From Lachnotalea glycerini (GTDB lineage: Bacteria > Bacillota > Clostridia > Lachnospirales > Lachnospiraceae): a stretch of DNA of 64,000 nt. Position numbers and translations under genes: made by a program. The notes under the pieces were generated by a model. That model had not been told where the DNA came from and ran no database searches. It was given only the letters and a program-made list of their open reading frames with translations. The stretch lies in contig NZ_QICS01000006.1 in NCBI RefSeq assembly GCF_003201285.1, positions 186,001 to 250,000 of the forward strand, given 5' to 3'. Shown here piece by piece: positions 19,579 through 27,961 of the stretch (position 1 is the first letter of the stretch; the number at the start of each line of letters is the position of its first letter).

Positions 19579-20196
19579 TTAATATCCTAATTTTTCATTT
19601 ACTAGGATAACTTTTATCCTGCCTTTTATAAATTGCCCTGTGATTAAAACAAAGTCGTTACAGATACGCTGTTTATGGCTGCAGTCGATACAACGGTTGA
19701 GAGATGTGCAGGGAGTAGATTTTCCTAATCGTTTTGCATCCATTGGGGCGGCTATTTGTCTTGTCCTTTTTATTGCAGATTCCGCATCAGCAGTCAACTT
19801 ATTGACACCAACCACGACAATCACTTGCTTGGGACCATAAAGCATAGGGGCTACACGACTGCCATTTCCATCGATATTAAAAATTTTACCATCCATTGTA
19901 ATCGCATTAGATCCAGTGATAAATGTATCGACAGAAAAATTTTCAAGATATAGCTTGTTTTTTTCTTCTCTGGATAGCGTAGGATTAAATTTATCTAAGA
20001 AAGTATAATTTCCTCTTCGTAAGAACTCGAAAACACCTGTTTCTTCTAATGTAACGGAATCTCCGCAGCCGACAGTAGAGTCTGCCGCGATAAGGCTGGA
20101 TAGCAAAGCAAACAATTCGGTGCGACTGTCTACAAAGTATCCTGCCATGTTGTTTTTATTTAAATTAGATATTACCTTTACAATTTTCTGATTCAT
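19579..20196 (-). CDS. LUD-domain protein (LutC/YkgG-like, DUF162)
   Basis: 205 residues. The visible family pattern is DSTVGCGDSVTLEETGVFEFL, then GSNAITMDGKIFNIDGNGSRVAPMLYGP, and a C-terminal Cys cluster (CTSLNRCIDCSHKQRIC) that could bind metal. LUD proteins belong with lactate utilisation, but this single-domain form is often found away from lutAB and its exact reaction is not established. Transcribed leftwards after the tetR gene. Confidence 0.8.
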   Translation of the reverse strand: MNQKIVKVISNLNKNNMAGYFVDSRTELFALLSSLIAADSTVGCGDSVTLEETGVFEFLRRGNYTFLDKFNPTLSREEKNKLYLENFSVDTFITGSNAITMDGKIFNIDGNGSRVAPMLYGPKQVIVVVGVNKLTADAESAIKRTRQIAAPMDAKRLGKSTPCTSLNRCIDCSHKQRICNDFVLITGQFIKGRIKVILVNEKLGY

Positions 20197-20258
20197 AACG
20201 CCTCCTATAGTTTTTGATTATATTATAATATATCAGATAGAAAAATGTAATGTTCACA

Positions 20259-20843
20259 CTATTCTTGTGACATTGGGGTATGATAAATTTTAAGACAAAT
20301 TTTTGTCATGTCATCAATTGTTTTTAAAGAATCGGATTGTATCCATTTTGTAAAAACATTATATAGTGCACCAGCATTGAAGTATATTCTGTATTTATTT
20401 TCATCGGACGGATTGGGGACAGGTGCAAGCATAATATCATTTAAGCAGTCTAAAATAATATAATTAAAATTTGCTTCGAGCAACGTTTTATAGATGTCAC
20501 GTTGCTCATAAATAATTTCAAATAGTACTTTGATAAATTTTTCGGGATCTTTTGCTTTACCCGTTCTTTCATTGGTATATGGTAAAAGCTTATGGTTAAT
20601 CTGGAAAATAAGCGCATGGACGAGATCAATTAGGATTTCCTGCTTCGAGGAATAATTGCTATAGTAGGCAGTTCGTGATACCCCAGCCCGCTTAACGATG
20701 TCCGTAATGGTAATCTTTTCAATGGGCTGTTCTTTTAATAATAGCACGAGTGCAGTACAGATGGCTTCTCTGGTTAAACGATTGGTTTCTTTATTGGAAT
20801 AGTGTTTGGCAGCGTCTGTAATGAATAATGGATCATCGGACAT
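20259..20843 (-). CDS. TetR-family transcriptional regulator
   Basis: About 194 residues. The N-terminal helix-turn-helix is clear (TREAICTALVLLLKEQ, then KITITDIVKRAGVSRTAYYSNYSSKQEIL); the C-terminal ligand domain is divergent and resembles TetR_C of the DhaS class. A frame is open up to 20918, but ATG at 20843 is preferred because GGGAGGAAAA precedes it. Divergent from the M28-like gene; the palindrome at 20927 in the shared region is a likely operator. Confidence 0.85.
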   Translation of the reverse strand: MSDDPLFITDAAKHYSNKETNRLTREAICTALVLLLKEQPIEKITITDIVKRAGVSRTAYYSNYSSKQEILIDLVHALIFQINHKLLPYTNERTGKAKDPEKFIKVLFEIIYEQRDIYKTLLEANFNYIILDCLNDIMLAPVPNPSDENKYRIYFNAGALYNVFTKWIQSDSLKTIDDMTKICLKIYHTPMSQE

Positions 20844-20926
20844 GACATTTTCCTCCCATTTGTACGTGATGGCGATTCTTGCGTTGTTTTTTATCTTACT
20901 TTTCAATATACTATACATTATGAGAG

Positions 20927-20940
20927 ATTACAATTGTAAT
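20927..20940. promoter_or_regulatory. Palindromic operator candidate in the tetR/M28 divergent region
   Basis: ATTACAATTGTAAT is a perfect 14-base palindrome, framed by a wider ACATTA...TAATGT pair (20916-20942). It lies just downstream of TATACT/TATACA promoter-like hexamers and between the divergent genes, where a TetR protein would repress both. Binding is inferred. Confidence 0.55.
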
Positions 20941-20983
20941 GTCAAAGAAAACATGATGAAAAATAGTAAGGAGTGAGTGAGAC

Positions 20984-22597
20984 ATGTTTAAAAAGTTAAA
21001 TCGAGGCGTATTAGGCATTGCTTTTTTAATACTAGCATTTTGCGGTTGTGTATGGATTGGGAAAGAAACGGAAATATCGATCGTATCTTTTATCATCTTA
21101 TCGACGGTATTAGTCAGCACATTTTTGATTATTGTTATCTATGCAAATCCGATTACTAAATCGGTTCAATTAGCAGAAGATATCGAGGATACGATTGATG
21201 ATAATAAATTGGATTCAGAAGAGACTATGTTGAAAGATATTGAAACCATGAATTCATTTGGAAGCCGTACAACGGGATCAGATGGTCACAAGCAGTTTGT
21301 TTTGTGGTTGGAGCAACAATTGGCCGATATGGGGTTTGAAGTACACCGTGACACATACACATTTGACCGTTGGGAAGAAAAGAGAAGTGCTGTATTTATT
21401 GATAATGAAGAGGTTCCTGTGTCGGCAGCCTATCCTTACTCTGGTGAAACAGATGAATTGGGAGTAACAGGTGAACTGGTTTATACAAAGAGTGGCAATT
21501 ATGTGGATGTAAAAGGTAAAATCATCGTAGTTGAAATTGATAACACCAAGATGCTTCCTATGGGATTCATCATGAATGAACGTCAAGTATTTCCACAACA
21601 AAATCATGTTGTATTAGGAGATGGTGATTTGGTATTAACTTCAACATTACAAAACCCAAATTTGAAGAAAGCAAAAGAAATGGGTGCAAAAGCGGTCATC
21701 TTAGTTTGGAAAGGTGTGTCGGATGAGAAAGTGAAAGACCAATATTTGCCATTTACTACGAAATATGCGGGTATTCCTGCTGTTTGGGTTAATCAGACGG
21801 AAGGACAAAAAGTGATTGAAGCAGCTCAAAATCATAAACAAAGTACCGTTATTTTAGAAGCAGAAAAAGAAGAAAATGCGGTAACAGAATCGTTTTATGT
21901 GACGATGGAAGGGAAAAATAAGCAAGAATCGATTCTGATTAATACGCATACCGATGGTGTGAATGTAGTGGAAGAAGATGGTGCCATAGGAATGTTATCC
22001 ATGATTCGCTACTTAAGTCAAACACAACCAGAACGAACCATGGTATTTGCTTTCGTTACAGGACATTTTCGGTTACCTGATTTTAAAGGAACTTCACAGG
22101 CTACATCAATGTGGATGCAGGATCATCCTGAACTTTGGGATGGCAAGGAGGGGCATATGAAAGCAGTAGCGGGAATCACAGTCGAACATTTAGGCAGTAT
22201 GGAATGGAAAGACAATGCGTCAGGACAATATGAAGCAACGGGAGACATTCAAACCGAATATACTTATACAGGAAATGCAACGATGGAAGCAATTTGGAGG
22301 AAAGCGATTGAAGAGAGAGAGACAGTCCGTACTGTAACATTGCGAGGACATAATCGGTTTGAATTTGGGGAAAGTCAACCGTTGCTTGAAGCTGGAATTC
22401 CGTTAATTGGGTTAGTTGCATCACCGGATTATCTGATGGCAGACAGCGAAAATCGTGAGATGGACAAATTTAATATTACCTTAATGCGAGAACAAATCGA
22501 GTCCTTGTTGAAAGCAACCATTATGGTTGATGATACACCAACGAATCAACTAGGTAAGGCAGAGGGCTATTCTTATTTAATAGGGCGAACGAATTGA
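20984..22597 (+). CDS. Membrane-anchored M28-like peptidase homologue with altered metal site
   Basis: 537 residues: two N-terminal hydrophobic segments (about 9-27 and 32-55), a PA-like insert, and an M28-type aminopeptidase fold. The first metal motif HTDG (His about 322, Asp 324) and a DGA after it are present. The usual acidic EE-x-G catalytic motif is replaced by TGHFRLP, and the C-terminal metal His before the PDYL...D region is not evident. It may be inactive or may use other residues. ATG at 20984 lies about 6 bases after a GGAGTGAGTGAG purine stretch. Probably controlled by the divergent TetR. Confidence 0.7.
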   Translation: MFKKLNRGVLGIAFLILAFCGCVWIGKETEISIVSFIILSTVLVSTFLIIVIYANPITKSVQLAEDIEDTIDDNKLDSEETMLKDIETMNSFGSRTTGSDGHKQFVLWLEQQLADMGFEVHRDTYTFDRWEEKRSAVFIDNEEVPVSAAYPYSGETDELGVTGELVYTKSGNYVDVKGKIIVVEIDNTKMLPMGFIMNERQVFPQQNHVVLGDGDLVLTSTLQNPNLKKAKEMGAKAVILVWKGVSDEKVKDQYLPFTTKYAGIPAVWVNQTEGQKVIEAAQNHKQSTVILEAEKEENAVTESFYVTMEGKNKQESILINTHTDGVNVVEEDGAIGMLSMIRYLSQTQPERTMVFAFVTGHFRLPDFKGTSQATSMWMQDHPELWDGKEGHMKAVAGITVEHLGSMEWKDNASGQYEATGDIQTEYTYTGNATMEAIWRKAIEERETVRTVTLRGHNRFEFGESQPLLEAGIPLIGLVASPDYLMADSENREMDKFNITLMREQIESLLKATIMVDDTPTNQLGKAEGYSYLIGRTN

Positions 22598-22663
22598 TTG
22601 TTTCCATTTCAGGTTCGCTTGTAATATGTAGTCTCATGCCTTATTTATTTTATATCTGATTAC

Positions 22664-23803
22664 TTATAAATTATTATTTAATAGTCTGAAAACCTGCTCT
22701 GCTGTATCGGACAGGTTTTCTTTTGCGTGTTCAGGCTTCATTGCTTCTTCTAACGTAACAATGGAACGAATGATTGGGAAAAAAGCGTCCACTCCGTGTT
22801 TATTACACTCGTTCGCCTCTTTCGTCACACTGCCTGCAAATGCGATTACGGTTTTATTATATTTTTTTGCTAATCGGGCTACGCCGATAGGAGCTTTTCC
22901 CATTGCAGTTTGTCCATCCAATCTTCCCTCGCCGGTTACAACAAGATCAGCTTCTTTTATATACTCTTCTAAGTTGGTTTTATCAAGTATCAGTTTTACA
23001 CCGGATTCCAGTATGGCATTTGTAAATGTTAGAAATGCAAATCCCATACCTCCTGCGGCGCCAGTTCCTAACTGATTGGGATTGGCATTGGGAAAGGTTT
23101 CTCTTGCTAAAGAAGTATACCGTACCAGCCATTGATCCATTTCAGTAATCATGGAAGGAGTTGCTCCCTTTTGTGGTCCAAAGACAGCACTACATCCAAG
23201 TTCTCCACAGATTGTATTTGTCACATCGCATGCGATGAAAAACACGCATTCACTTAATTCCTTCAATTTATTTCGTTCAGATATTAGTTCTAATTCAGCC
23301 AAACCTTTTGCGCCATAGGGAATTTGCTGTCCTTTTGCATTCAAAAACTCAAAACCGAGTGCTTGAAGCATTCCAACACCGCCATCATTGGTGGCACTTC
23401 CTCCAATTCCAACAAGAAACGTTCTACATCCTTTTAAGATTGCATCTTTAATCAGTTCACCCACTCCATAGGTTGTGGTATGTAAGGGATTCCTTTTTTG
23501 TTCTGGTACAAGAGTAATTCCTGCGGCCGATGACATTTCTATTATGGCGGTTTTGGAATTTTCTATGATACCATAGCTAGATGTGATTCTCTCTCCAAGT
23601 GGACCAGTCACCTCAACGTTGTGAAGGATACCATTCATACCGTCCACCAGTGCCTCTACGGTTCCTTCTCCCCCATCTGCCAGCGGACGAACCTGTACGT
23701 TGTGTGCAGGATTTGCTTTCATAATTCCCTCTTGAATGGCATAGCCTGCCTCCATAGAAGTAAGACTTCCTTTTAGTGAATCAATTGCTATCACAATATT
23801 CAA
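22664..23803 (-). CDS. glxK: Glycerate kinase (GarK/GlxK family)
   Basis: 379 residues, normal for the class. The protein opens with MNIVIAIDSLKGSLTSMEAG and contains RPLADGGEGTVEALV, GIGGSATNDGGVGMLQALG and VVTGEGRLDGQT, all hallmark segments of glycerate 2-kinases. It phosphorylates D-glycerate with ATP and feeds lower glycolysis. RBS GGAGG precedes the start. It is divergent from a CdaR-type regulator, an arrangement known from glycerate and sugar-diacid utilisation. Confidence 0.94.
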   Translation of the reverse strand: MNIVIAIDSLKGSLTSMEAGYAIQEGIMKANPAHNVQVRPLADGGEGTVEALVDGMNGILHNVEVTGPLGERITSSYGIIENSKTAIIEMSSAAGITLVPEQKRNPLHTTTYGVGELIKDAILKGCRTFLVGIGGSATNDGGVGMLQALGFEFLNAKGQQIPYGAKGLAELELISERNKLKELSECVFFIACDVTNTICGELGCSAVFGPQKGATPSMITEMDQWLVRYTSLARETFPNANPNQLGTGAAGGMGFAFLTFTNAILESGVKLILDKTNLEEYIKEADLVVTGEGRLDGQTAMGKAPIGVARLAKKYNKTVIAFAGSVTKEANECNKHGVDAFFPIIRSIVTLEEAMKPEHAKENLSDTAEQVFRLLNNNL

Positions 23804-23894
23804 TTTAGTACCTCCTTAGTTTAAAAATCATTTTCGTTTACACGTCGATTGGTTTTTATTTTATATGTTTATTATACTAAAAATAATTTTTATT

Positions 23895-23916
23895 TATATG
23901 TTAGGAATAACATATA
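23895..23916. promoter_or_regulatory. Operator candidate 1, TATATGTTA-N4-TAACATATA
   Basis: Perfect inverted repeat with 9-base half-sites and a 4-base spacer (GGAA), in the divergent region between the glycerate kinase and cdaR genes. The identical half-sites and spacing recur 42 bases further on, so a dimeric regulator such as CdaR is likely to bind both. Confidence 0.65.
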
Positions 23917-23936
23917 TTCGTTGCATGTAATGTTTG

Positions 23937-23958
23937 TATATGTTATACATAACATATA
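23937..23958. promoter_or_regulatory. Operator candidate 2, TATATGTTA-N4-TAACATATA
   Basis: Second copy of the same inverted repeat, spacer TACA, extended by one more pair (G...C). Its centre is 42 bases from the first, which is four helical turns, so both sites would face the same side of DNA. Confidence 0.65.
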
Positions 23959-24050
23959 CAATATTGCTTTATTGAAATTGTTGATTTATTGATTCAATAA
24001 GTCAATTTAGAGTGAGCGATACCCCATCAAATGGAATGAAAGGAATTTTA

Positions 24051-25136
24051 ATGATAACAAAAATAAATGAAAGTTTGGCACAACAGATCGTAGATACGGT
24101 CAAAGATGTTTGCGGTCAAGATATTAACTTTATTGATGAAGAGGGAACTATATTCGCCAGTACAAATACGAATCGCATTGGGGATTTTCATGAGATTGGA
24201 TTTCAAGTGGCTCAAACTCACGAAACGATTGAAGTAAAGAAAGAGAGTCGTTTTTATGGAACGCAACAAGGAGTAAACGTACCTATTTTTCATAATGGTT
24301 CTTTTCTTGCAGTGATTGGGATCAGTGGAGAACCAGAACTCGTACGTAAATTTGCTTATTTGGCAATTCGTATTACGAAATTATTTATACGTGAACAAGA
24401 ATTGGAAGCCTCTAATCGCACGCAGCAAGAGCAAATGAATTATATTATACACGCTCTTACTAAAGGAGAAATAACAAATCGTGAATATCTGTACGAATGC
24501 CTGCAAGAAAGGAAACTAGACAAAAAGCAAAAAATACGCGTTGTAATTTTTAAATTAAAAGCAGATTACAACATAGCCAATCGATCCTCATTCGAACAAA
24601 AATTATTTCAAATGTTTGACACTCTGAAATTACCGCTGTATACCTATCATTATCCGAATGATTATGTGGCTATGATAAATGAAAAAGAACTTTTCTTTTC
24701 TTTGCAAATCTTAAAAAGCTTTGCTCAAGATAACAACCAGATTCTAGAGGTTGGTATTGGCAGCTCCCACGAACTGCTACAGCTAAAGCACTCATTTGAG
24801 TCGGCCAAAATTGCGTTAAAAAGTTTAGAACGAACGGGTCAAAACATTGCCTCGTTTGATCAACTGGACATAGACATTGTCCTTGGAAGTCTAGATTCAA
24901 AAATCATGGAACATTATTTAGAAAAGACGGTTGCTTCTCTTTGTGAGGAAGACAAAGAGTTACTTACAATTTATTATGCAGAAGATATGTCCCTTCAAAA
25001 AACAGCAGAAAGACTTTATCTGCATAAAAACACATTACAATATAAGCTGGATCGAATTGCTCGTTTATCTGGTTATAATCCAAGAACGTTTAAAGAGGCT
25101 GTTGTATTATATATCGGAATTATCATGAGCAAATAA
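24051..25136 (+). CDS. cdaR: CdaR-family sugar-diacid/glycerate regulator
   Basis: About 361 residues. The N-terminal sugar-diacid recognition domain (LAQQIVDTVKDVCGQDINFIDEEG onward) matches CdaR; the C-terminal PucR-type helix-turn-helix is seen in LQKTAERLYLHKNTLQYKLDRI. An in-frame GTG occurs at 24012, but ATG at 24051 with AAAGGA upstream fits the family start. It probably activates the divergent glycerate kinase gene in response to glycerate and regulates itself through the paired palindromes. Confidence 0.87.
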   Translation: MITKINESLAQQIVDTVKDVCGQDINFIDEEGTIFASTNTNRIGDFHEIGFQVAQTHETIEVKKESRFYGTQQGVNVPIFHNGSFLAVIGISGEPELVRKFAYLAIRITKLFIREQELEASNRTQQEQMNYIIHALTKGEITNREYLYECLQERKLDKKQKIRVVIFKLKADYNIANRSSFEQKLFQMFDTLKLPLYTYHYPNDYVAMINEKELFFSLQILKSFAQDNNQILEVGIGSSHELLQLKHSFESAKIALKSLERTGQNIASFDQLDIDIVLGSLDSKIMEHYLEKTVASLCEEDKELLTIYYAEDMSLQKTAERLYLHKNTLQYKLDRIARLSGYNPRTFKEAVVLYIGIIMSK

Positions 25137-25164
25137 ATGCAAGTACTTTTCACACCTTTATTTT

Positions 25165-25330
25165 TGTACCGGTACACATTGTACTATTCTTTGTTTTTCG
25201 CAAATTTTTTATCTGGCAGTAAATAAGTGAAGTTGAAAAATGAAAAAAGTATAAATCAGTAAAAGAATGTTTATATGAATTTTGAATTTATGACACTTTT
25301 ATTGACACATAAGGGCAAAGTTATTATAAT
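25165..25330 (+). promoter_or_regulatory. Sigma-A promoter and upstream palindrome before 25427
   Basis: TTGACA (25302-25307) and TATAAT (25325-25330) are spaced by exactly 17 bases, a consensus promoter for the next gene. Upstream at 25165-25176 the perfect palindrome TGTACCGGTACA resembles a LacI/GalR-type operator; it is too far from the promoter to be its classic operator. This accounts for the 290-base gap after cdaR; nothing else is evident in it. Confidence 0.6.
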
Positions 25331-25426
25331 TTATGCTAACAAGTATCAGTAGTTATATATGGCTAAAACAAATTTAACGAATTTAAATTAGAAAGTATAC
25401 TAATGGATTGTACGAGAGAGAGGCAT

Positions 25427-26161
25427 ATGATGAATGATAATAAGAATAACATTTTTTCTAATGAGTCAGCAGGAGTATGGATAAATTCAGAAACACAAAA
25501 TAAAGTAGAAGAAAAAGAAAGAAAATATAAACAATGGATTGTTAACTATAGAAATAAGATCCCGATGATTATAAAACAAGTTGATGAGTGGTTGAAAAGA
25601 CAGGAGGATTTTGAAAATATTGTAGAAATGTTTATGGATGAATCTTTTAAAAAAAATTATAGTAATGTAAATGAGATGTTAGCATTTTATAGAGCAATTA
25701 ATATTTATATGCAGGAGATAGGTAATGGAGTAAAAGATACAATTTTTCATAAATATGATTCCTTTTATAAAAACATAGAGTATTTAACAGAGTTGAAATT
25801 ACAAATGTGGAGAGCTGAATTTAATATTATTCCACACGCTCAAGATTATTTGTATAATTATATTGAAGAAACCAATACATCAATACAAACACTTGTATGT
25901 ATGCTGTGTTCTGTTTCTATGAATTCTTATGAAGTAACAATTAATTTAGCTAATTTGTTTTTGAAACATGAAAAAAAAGTGTATGCTTTTGAAATGTTTA
26001 AGTATGCAAATGAAATAAAACCTGGAGAGGAAATTGTATTATGCTGTATGGCTCGATTATGTCTTGATATTCAACTAAAAGAGGTTGCAAGAGATTATTT
26101 GAAACAGATTTTACATCCAACAAAGATATCAGAGACGCTTAGGTCATTGTGCGAAGCGTAA
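25427..26161 (+). CDS. Hypothetical protein with TPR-like C terminus
   Basis: About 244 residues, not recognised as a family. The N-terminal half is helical and charged; the C-terminal part (SYEVTINLANLFLKHEKKVYAF..) reads like two to three TPR-type helix pairs, compatible with a scaffold or a partner of the glycosyltransferase that follows 86 bases later. Frame opens at 25403; ATGs at 25427 and 25430 follow GAGAGAGG and are preferred. More AT-rich than the preceding genes. Confidence 0.55.
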   Translation: MMNDNKNNIFSNESAGVWINSETQNKVEEKERKYKQWIVNYRNKIPMIIKQVDEWLKRQEDFENIVEMFMDESFKKNYSNVNEMLAFYRAINIYMQEIGNGVKDTIFHKYDSFYKNIEYLTELKLQMWRAEFNIIPHAQDYLYNYIEETNTSIQTLVCMLCSVSMNSYEVTINLANLFLKHEKKVYAFEMFKYANEIKPGEEIVLCCMARLCLDIQLKEVARDYLKQILHPTKISETLRSLCEA

Positions 26162-26247
26162 AGCTTAATAAGATGTCTGATTATAAAAGTGTAAAGATTT
26201 AAACATGGAATATATAGTTACAGAAGAAATAATAGAAAGGGAAATCA

Positions 26248-26907
26248 ATGAATAAGAATAAAATATGCTTTATTTTATGTGTAAATAATCAAAGATATTT
26301 ACAAGAATGTTTATTATATCTCAATCAGTTATCAGTACCAGAAAATTTTGAGGTAGAAATCCTTTCTATTGAAGAAGCTATTTCTATGACAAGTGGATAT
26401 AATGAAGGGATGCATGCCTCTGATGCAAAATATAAAGTATATTTACATCAGGATGTTTTTATTGTAAATAAAAAATTTATTTTTGATATAATGACAATTT
26501 TTGAAGATGCATCAATTGGTATGGTTGGAGTAATTGGTAGCATTTCTATGCCAGATTCTATGATCATGTGGAATGATAAGCGAGTTGGAAGAATGTATTT
26601 TAGTAGTTTTGATCAATCAGGAGAGAGTGTAATGGGAAATTGTCAAATATGTCATAATGTTGAGGCGATCGATGGGGTTATGATGATAACACAATATGAT
26701 CTTGAATGGAGAGAGGATATTTTTGATAAATGGGATTTTTATGATGTATCACAAAGTTATGAATTTCGAAAAAAAGGCTATAAGGTGGTGGTTCCAGCAT
26801 TGAATGAGCCTTGGTGTATTCATGATGATGGGGTGCCGAATTTCGAAAATTTTTATGATGAAAGAAAAAAATTTATACAAGAATATATATGGGGAGATGA
26901 CATATAA
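26248..26907 (+). CDS. StrF-type glycosyltransferase (GT2-like)
   Basis: 219 residues. The start ICFILCVNNQRYLQECLLYL, then SGYNEGMHASDAKYKVYLHQDVFI and GMVGVIGSISMP, are typical of the StrF/GT-A fold family that transfers sugars to proteins, lipids or antibiotics; the acceptor here is unknown. The AIDGVMMITQYD segment is the expected mid-domain acidic motif. RBS GAAAGGGAA. This is the last chromosomal gene before the integrated element. Confidence 0.72.
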   Translation: MNKNKICFILCVNNQRYLQECLLYLNQLSVPENFEVEILSIEEAISMTSGYNEGMHASDAKYKVYLHQDVFIVNKKFIFDIMTIFEDASIGMVGVIGSISMPDSMIMWNDKRVGRMYFSSFDQSGESVMGNCQICHNVEAIDGVMMITQYDLEWREDIFDKWDFYDVSQSYEFRKKGYKVVVPALNEPWCIHDDGVPNFENFYDERKKFIQEYIWGDDI

Positions 26908-26954
26908 TTATTGATTTTAAGGTATTTTATTGTAAATCAAGGAAGAATCAATAC

Positions 26955-26993
26955 ATGATAAAAGTAATGTTCGTCTGCCACGGCATAATGTGA
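26955..26993 (+). pseudogene. Displaced 5' end of the tyrosine phosphatase gene at the left island junction
   Basis: An RBS (AAGGAAG) and ATG start a 13-codon frame MIKVMFVCHGIM that stops at TGA. The first ten residues match the first ten of the intact phosphatase at 36072 except Leu/Met at position 5. The likeness ends exactly after GGCA. It is read as the original 5' end of the host gene, cut off by integration of the element. Confidence 0.8.
26970..26985 (+). repeat. attL core candidate
   Basis: TTCGTCTGCCACGGCA, identical to 36087-36102, encodes the FVCHG part of the phosphatase active-site loop. Sequence diverges immediately on its right side (TAATGTG versus ACATATG), marking the junction. 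Confidence 0.75.
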
Positions 26994-27047
26994 GAGATGA
27001 ATGGAATTTACTTGTATTTATAAGGAATGTTTGGTGTAGGATAAAAG

Positions 27048-27067
27048 TTTACGACAAAATTACGACA
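27048..27067 (+). promoter_or_regulatory. Left integrase arm-site candidates
   Basis: TTTACGACA (27048-27056) and ATTACGACA (27059-27067) lie 11 bases apart. The same motif with the same 11-base period occurs at the right end, as expected for arm-type sites of a Tn916-like integrase. Function inferred from symmetry. Confidence 0.6.
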
Positions 27068-27157
27068 GTGTTTTGAAACAGATAAAAAGTAAATTAAGTT
27101 TGGATTGAGACGTCAGGCTATGATAAAATATAAGAATCAACTAAAAATTACAATTCA

Positions 27158-27186
27158 TTGACAATATGGCATATATGCCATATAAT
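27158..27186 (+). promoter_or_regulatory. Consensus promoter with a 20-bp palindromic operator in the spacer (higBA)
   Basis: TTGACA (27158-27163), a 17-base spacer and TATAAT (27181-27186) form a perfect sigma-A promoter. The stretch 27164-27183, ATATGGCATATATGCCATAT, is a perfect palindrome filling the spacer and entering the -10. This is an ideal autorepression site for the HigA-type antitoxin encoded downstream. Confidence 0.85.
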
Positions 27187-27210
27187 AAAACTGAACAGAC
27201 AAGGGAAAAA

Positions 27211-27576
27211 ATGAAAAAATTTACGATTGAATTTTATGAACGAGAGAATGGTGAAATACCAGTTGAAGAATTTTTACTTGGTCTAGATAACAAGATGCGT
27301 GCAAAACTTCTTGGAATAATGGATATACTACAGGAAAAAGGAAATCAGTTAAGGGAACCATATAGTAAACATCTTGAAGATGGAATTTTTGAAATTAGAG
27401 GAAAAGTGGGTACAGATATTTCAAGAGCATTATATTTTTTCTATTATGATGGGAAAATAATTGTTACCAATGGGTTTATTAAAAAGACACAGAAAACGCC
27501 GAAAGCTGAAATAGAAAAAGCAAAAAAGTATAGAAATGATTATTTGGAAAGGTGTGAGAACAATGAGAAAATTTGA
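27211..27576 (+). CDS. higB: HigB-type toxin of the RelE superfamily (Gp49-like)
   Basis: About 121 residues. MKKFTIEFYERENGEIPVEEFL, the YSKHLEDGIFEIRGK core and ALYFFYYDGKIIVTNGFIKKTQKTP are typical of Gp49/HigB mRNA interferases that cleave translated mRNA. The frame is open from an ATG at 27166, but that codon lies inside the promoter spacer; ATG 27211 with AAGGG six bases upstream is the start. Toxin-first order with the antitoxin overlapping by 14 bases is standard for HigBA. Confidence 0.88.
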   Translation: MKKFTIEFYERENGEIPVEEFLLGLDNKMRAKLLGIMDILQEKGNQLREPYSKHLEDGIFEIRGKVGTDISRALYFFYYDGKIIVTNGFIKKTQKTPKAEIEKAKKYRNDYLERCENNEKI

Positions 27577-27850
27577 TGATTTTCTAGCAGAACAACTTCA
27601 GGATGAAGAGTTTAAAAAAGAATATGACAATCTGCAGCCAGAGTTTGATGTGATTCGAGCAATTGTAGATGCAAGAGTATCACAAAATCTTACACAAAAA
27701 GAATTAGCAGAACGTACAGGAATTAATCAAGCAGATATCAGTAAATTAGAGAACGGCACAAGAAATCCATCCATTAACCTTTTGAAAAGATTAGCAGATG
27801 GTATGGATATGGCACTCAAAATTGAGTTTATTCCAAAACAGAAAATATAA
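27563..27850 (+). CDS. higA: HigA-type antitoxin with XRE helix-turn-helix
   Basis: About 95 residues. MRKFDDFLAEQLQDEEFKKEYDNL followed by an HTH_3 domain (LTQKELAERTGINQADISKLENG). It should neutralise HigB and repress the palindromic promoter at 27158. ATG 27563 is chosen over an earlier in-frame ATG at 27536 because GGAAAGG precedes it and the protein start fits the family. Confidence 0.88.
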   Translation: MRKFDDFLAEQLQDEEFKKEYDNLQPEFDVIRAIVDARVSQNLTQKELAERTGINQADISKLENGTRNPSINLLKRLADGMDMALKIEFIPKQKI

Positions 27851-27859
27851 ATAGAGATG

Positions 27860-27895
27860 CCTCATCAGTTTATTATGTAAATTGATGAGGTTTTT
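27860..27895 (+). terminator. Terminator after higBA
   Basis: CCTCATCA pairs with TGATGAGG, extended by TTT/AAA, followed by TTTTT. It separates the toxin-antitoxin unit from the defence operon. Confidence 0.8.
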
Positions 27896-27961
27896 GTGTG
27901 TAAAAAAGTGATTATTTATATATTTTGTGACAGATTAGATTAAATGGGAGATGGAGGATTT

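Noticed and set aside
26955-26993. A second functional tyrosine phosphatase or small peptide gene
   Set aside because: Only 12 sense codons remain before TGA; the match to the intact gene and position at the island edge make it an integration remnant.
27166-27210. Longer HigB start at ATG 27166
   Set aside because: The codon lies inside the -35/-10 spacer and palindrome of its own promoter; ATG 27211 has a proper RBS and fits the family start.
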